From contig CANTUV010000077.1 in assembly GCA_947685225.1 (NCBI GenBank), forward strand, positions 1,376,501 to 1,440,500: a stretch of DNA of 64,000 nucleotides, in the 5' to 3' direction. Positions within the stretch are counted from its first letter, which is position 1. Each line of letters starts with the position of its first letter. The DNA comes from Garcia nutans (Eukaryota; Streptophyta; Magnoliopsida; Malpighiales; Euphorbiaceae). Positions 61,341-64,000 of the stretch are shown here, in pieces. Both the position numbers and the translations under genes were made by a program. The notes beneath the pieces are model-generated. The model ran no database searches, was not told where the DNA came from, and worked only from the letters and a program-made list of their open reading frames with translations.

Positions 61341-63776
61341 CTATAAAAATAGGCGAAGTCCGAATGTGAACATTTGAATAAGGAGGGTTGTGGTAATTTG
61401 CAGCAGTGGCTTGCGAGGCATATTTGTTCGCCAACTCGAACTATTGATCGCCTTAGTATGGACAGACTTACGATTAGTTGTATTCGCAGAGACGTTAACT
61501 GGCTTCGCACCTGATAAAGGATCAGAATCCAAGTGTTGAACTAAAATTAAAAGCAATATGATTATATATATATATATATATATATACAAGTCACCGAGGA
61601 AAGTTTTAGAAAAATGGAAATGTTTAAATATGTTATGATATGGTGTTGATTTCAAATCCAGAATGTATTGCAACTTACAATTATAAGGAGCCCATCCAAT
61701 CCGTTGATTAACAAGATCATAAACGATGATTTTGTCTTTCAGAATAAGATCTGATAGAATCAAACAAGAAATAAATTGTTACTAAGGCTCTTGCAAAGTA
61801 TATGTTTAAGAAAATTATTTTAGCTAAATTCCTTCAAAAACTCGATGCCAAATCAGAATTTGGTACGACTAGTAACTAGATCTATATCAAAATGGGTTGA
61901 TGGGTCATATTTGTATCGTATTAGAGTGCACATGGACACATTTCATTTATTAATCATGTTAAGATATCTCAACTTTATATACTATTATTTGAGCAACGAT
62001 GTCAAATGTATAGCTCATAGATCATAGCCTTAAAGTTATATATATGCAAATAACAAATTCAAAAAATAGTTTTTCTATTTTTTTTCCTTTTCAGTTCGGT
62101 TGGTTACACTACCTCCTAAGATAGTAATTTCTTTTTCTGGATCTTTAGCTCTTTGAAAGCCAACACACCACATTTGTCTACCATCCTGCAATACCAATTC
62201 AACAATCTCAGTTAGATGCAAGAAACCAGACCAGAAGTATTGCTAAAAATTATTCAATTCCAACTAAAGTTCTTTATAAGAATATATATATATTAACTAG
62301 AATAAGAAAAGTGTTTATGCATGATATGATCTTCAGAACTCACAAAATTTTGTGGTACAAGGTAGTCCTGAGGCCTCAAAATCATGGATGCACCACCAGC
62401 AAAGTTAAGGCTAACTTCAGGAAATACCTTTTCGATTCTGAGAACAAAGAAAATGTAGACCTGGTTTAGGAACATCTTGCAGAAACAGTAAAAACTCAAT
62501 AGAAAACAAACTGAATAACAGATTTCAAAAACGAACTTGTCAGGGACCAAGTAACATTGATTATCCCTCATAAGGAATGTACGCACATATTGTGAAACAG
62601 CAGTTGTAATCTGCAGCAGAAGAGAACTAAATACTTTAATTTACGTTTATAGTATATGAAGATCCTCCATAAACATTGTCTACTAAGTAAAAACTAGCAA
62701 AAAGTTCCTTCGAAACTCACAGCGAAGACGAGAGGATCATAGGCTGATTGTGCAAGGTATGCCAACGTTGTTCCAGAATCAATTATGGTTCCCCGAGTGC
62801 TTGATGTTTCGAAAACTGATGGATCGATGGGTAAAGTATTGCCGGCTACTGCAATGCTTAGTAGCTTTAAGTTATAATGAGGCCTGAAATGCAAGATATA
62901 CAAGTAGTTAGTGTTACTCCCACTTAAACAAACTCTAAAGAGCAAGAAGGAAGATGTACATTGATAGGACTAATGGAGTATAAACAATATTCGGTTCCAG
63001 AACTTCTCCAATAACCAATGTACCACCACCAGAATCAGCTCCATTCAAGCAGTGAGAGAACACATTTGCTGTTAGTTTCTGCGACGATAACTGGGAGATA
63101 ACGGACATGCTTTGTAGCCCAAAGCCAAAGATCCCGTCGATTGCTCTATCAGACTTTGTTAAATCTTCTATCTGTGATGTGCTACATCTGTTTCAAAGTT
63201 CACTATCTAAAACTCAAACTTCAATCATATGAAAAATGATACAGCTTCACTATTTTTGTGTTCTGCGGAATCATGAAAGCTCACCCGAAGGCAACAGGTA
63301 CTGAAGTCTGTTTCATGCCTAGTTCACCATAGACATTCATTCGGAGCAAATCTGATACGTAATAGCCTGATGTACCACTGCCATCCCCATACTGAAATGC
63401 ATAACTGCACTGGTTGCTTTTCCCTGAACAGACAGTATCTGATGATTGGTTTCCAAGATGACATCTTTTGTCTGAACAAGAGATCAATGAAGCTGTTGAT
63501 GAGTTCCCAGGATCATAGAAAGAGAGATTAACCTGCAGGAGAACCATAATGAATCATATTGAAAAACAAAGAATTGTAGAACTCTGTGCTCCTATTTTTA
63601 ACAAATTTGGTTGTAAAAATACATAAAAGTTGAAGTAAACTCTTACATTGAATCCACTTTTAACAGGGCAACCATTACAGGAGCGGCAATTGACCCACAG
63701 AATATCACTTCCTGTATCTATTTGTACACTGAAATCTCTTGGAGGAGAACCCAGTTGCACTTTAGTAAAATAAAGC
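61341..63776 (-). CDS. A1-family (pepsin-like) aspartic protease, 3' nine exons (gene partial)
   Basis: Minus-strand exons: 63776-63647, 63532-63285, 63187-62960, 62883-62721, 62610-62537, 62437-62344, 62185-62113, 61750-61679, 61510-61341. Phases agree and give 416 residues before the stop. Both catalytic motifs are present: DTGSD in VQIDTGSDILWVNC, and DSGTT in IIDSGTTLAYL. Also seen are the cysteine-rich CRSCNGCP insert, the FQYGDGSGTSGYYV flap region, GIFGFG and ITILGGDLILKDKIIVYDL. The tail ends in a hydrophobic stretch (LLQITTTLLIQMFTF), which suggests a membrane or GPI-type anchor, as in the plant aspartic protease-like protein 2 group. The signal peptide, propeptide and start lie off the right edge. 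The last acceptor (61512-61511) is the least certain. Confidence 0.92.
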
Positions 63777-64000
63777 CTAAATAATCAAAATAAGCAGTAA
63801 ACTGAATCAGAAAACCAAAATTACAACATATTATCAATTGTTTCCAAGATCCATTTGTGTATCTGCCAAATACAACAATTATTGAGAATCTATTACATAA
63901 GTTAATCCCAGGTTAATTATGGTCAGCTTATGGTTCGGTATCATTTTGAAAATGTAGCTCATATTAAGAGAGATTTCGAAGATGATGTAGCTCATAATCA
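63777..64000 (-). other. Intron of the aspartic protease gene
   Basis: The exon at 63776 is preceded on the minus strand by an ATTTAG acceptor. The remaining 220 bases to the edge are AT-rich, with no coding signal. Confidence 0.6.

Noticed and set aside
1..64000. tRNA, rRNA or CRISPR-like features
   Set aside because: No cloverleaf with A and B boxes, no rRNA segments and no regularly spaced direct repeats with unique spacers were seen.

Overview
The window is nuclear DNA of a flowering plant, most likely a eudicot. The evidence is an AT-rich background, many short GT-AG introns, plant-type gene families (SRPK kinase, BAHD acyltransferases, AGO5-clade Argonaute, plant A1 aspartic protease) and plant transposons (Ty1/copia, Athila-like Ty3/gypsy, MULE, hAT and Tourist-like MITEs). 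The species cannot be fixed from the sequence alone.

Layout. 0.6-2.4 kb: 5' part of an SRPK-type kinase gene on the minus strand, running off the left edge. 4.08-10.79 kb: a complete, young Ty1/copia element with near-identical LTRs and a 5-bp target duplication, whose gag-pol frame is broken by one nonsense codon. 11.2-32.6 kb: a cluster of four BAHD acyltransferase copies of the agmatine/putrescine hydroxycinnamoyltransferase-like type. One copy is intact (23.08-24.42 kb) and three are broken; the last three lie in an array made by a tandem duplication of about 4.35 kb. 12.6-22.5 kb is AT-rich and gene-poor, with a hAT-type non-autonomous element. 32.6-40.4 kb is non-coding and holds a diverged segmental duplication and MITE-like insertions. 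40.5-45.7 kb: a decayed Athila-like gypsy element whose 3' end is a long inverted repeat. 48.4-51.9 kb: a small GRF zinc-finger gene facing a decayed MULE transposase gene. 53.5-61.0 kb: a complete 22-exon AGO5-like gene. 61.3-63.8 kb: the 3' nine exons of an aspartic protease gene, convergent with AGO5 and running off the right edge.

How the parts relate. The kinase, Argonaute and protease genes look like unrelated single-copy host genes. The BAHD block is a small specialised-metabolism cluster in birth-and-death evolution: an unequal exchange left an orphan leader of the fourth copy upstream of the third. The decayed gypsy end would give a long foldback RNA if transcribed. It is a cis source of double-stranded RNA about 8 kb from an Argonaute gene, but any functional link between the two is only inference.
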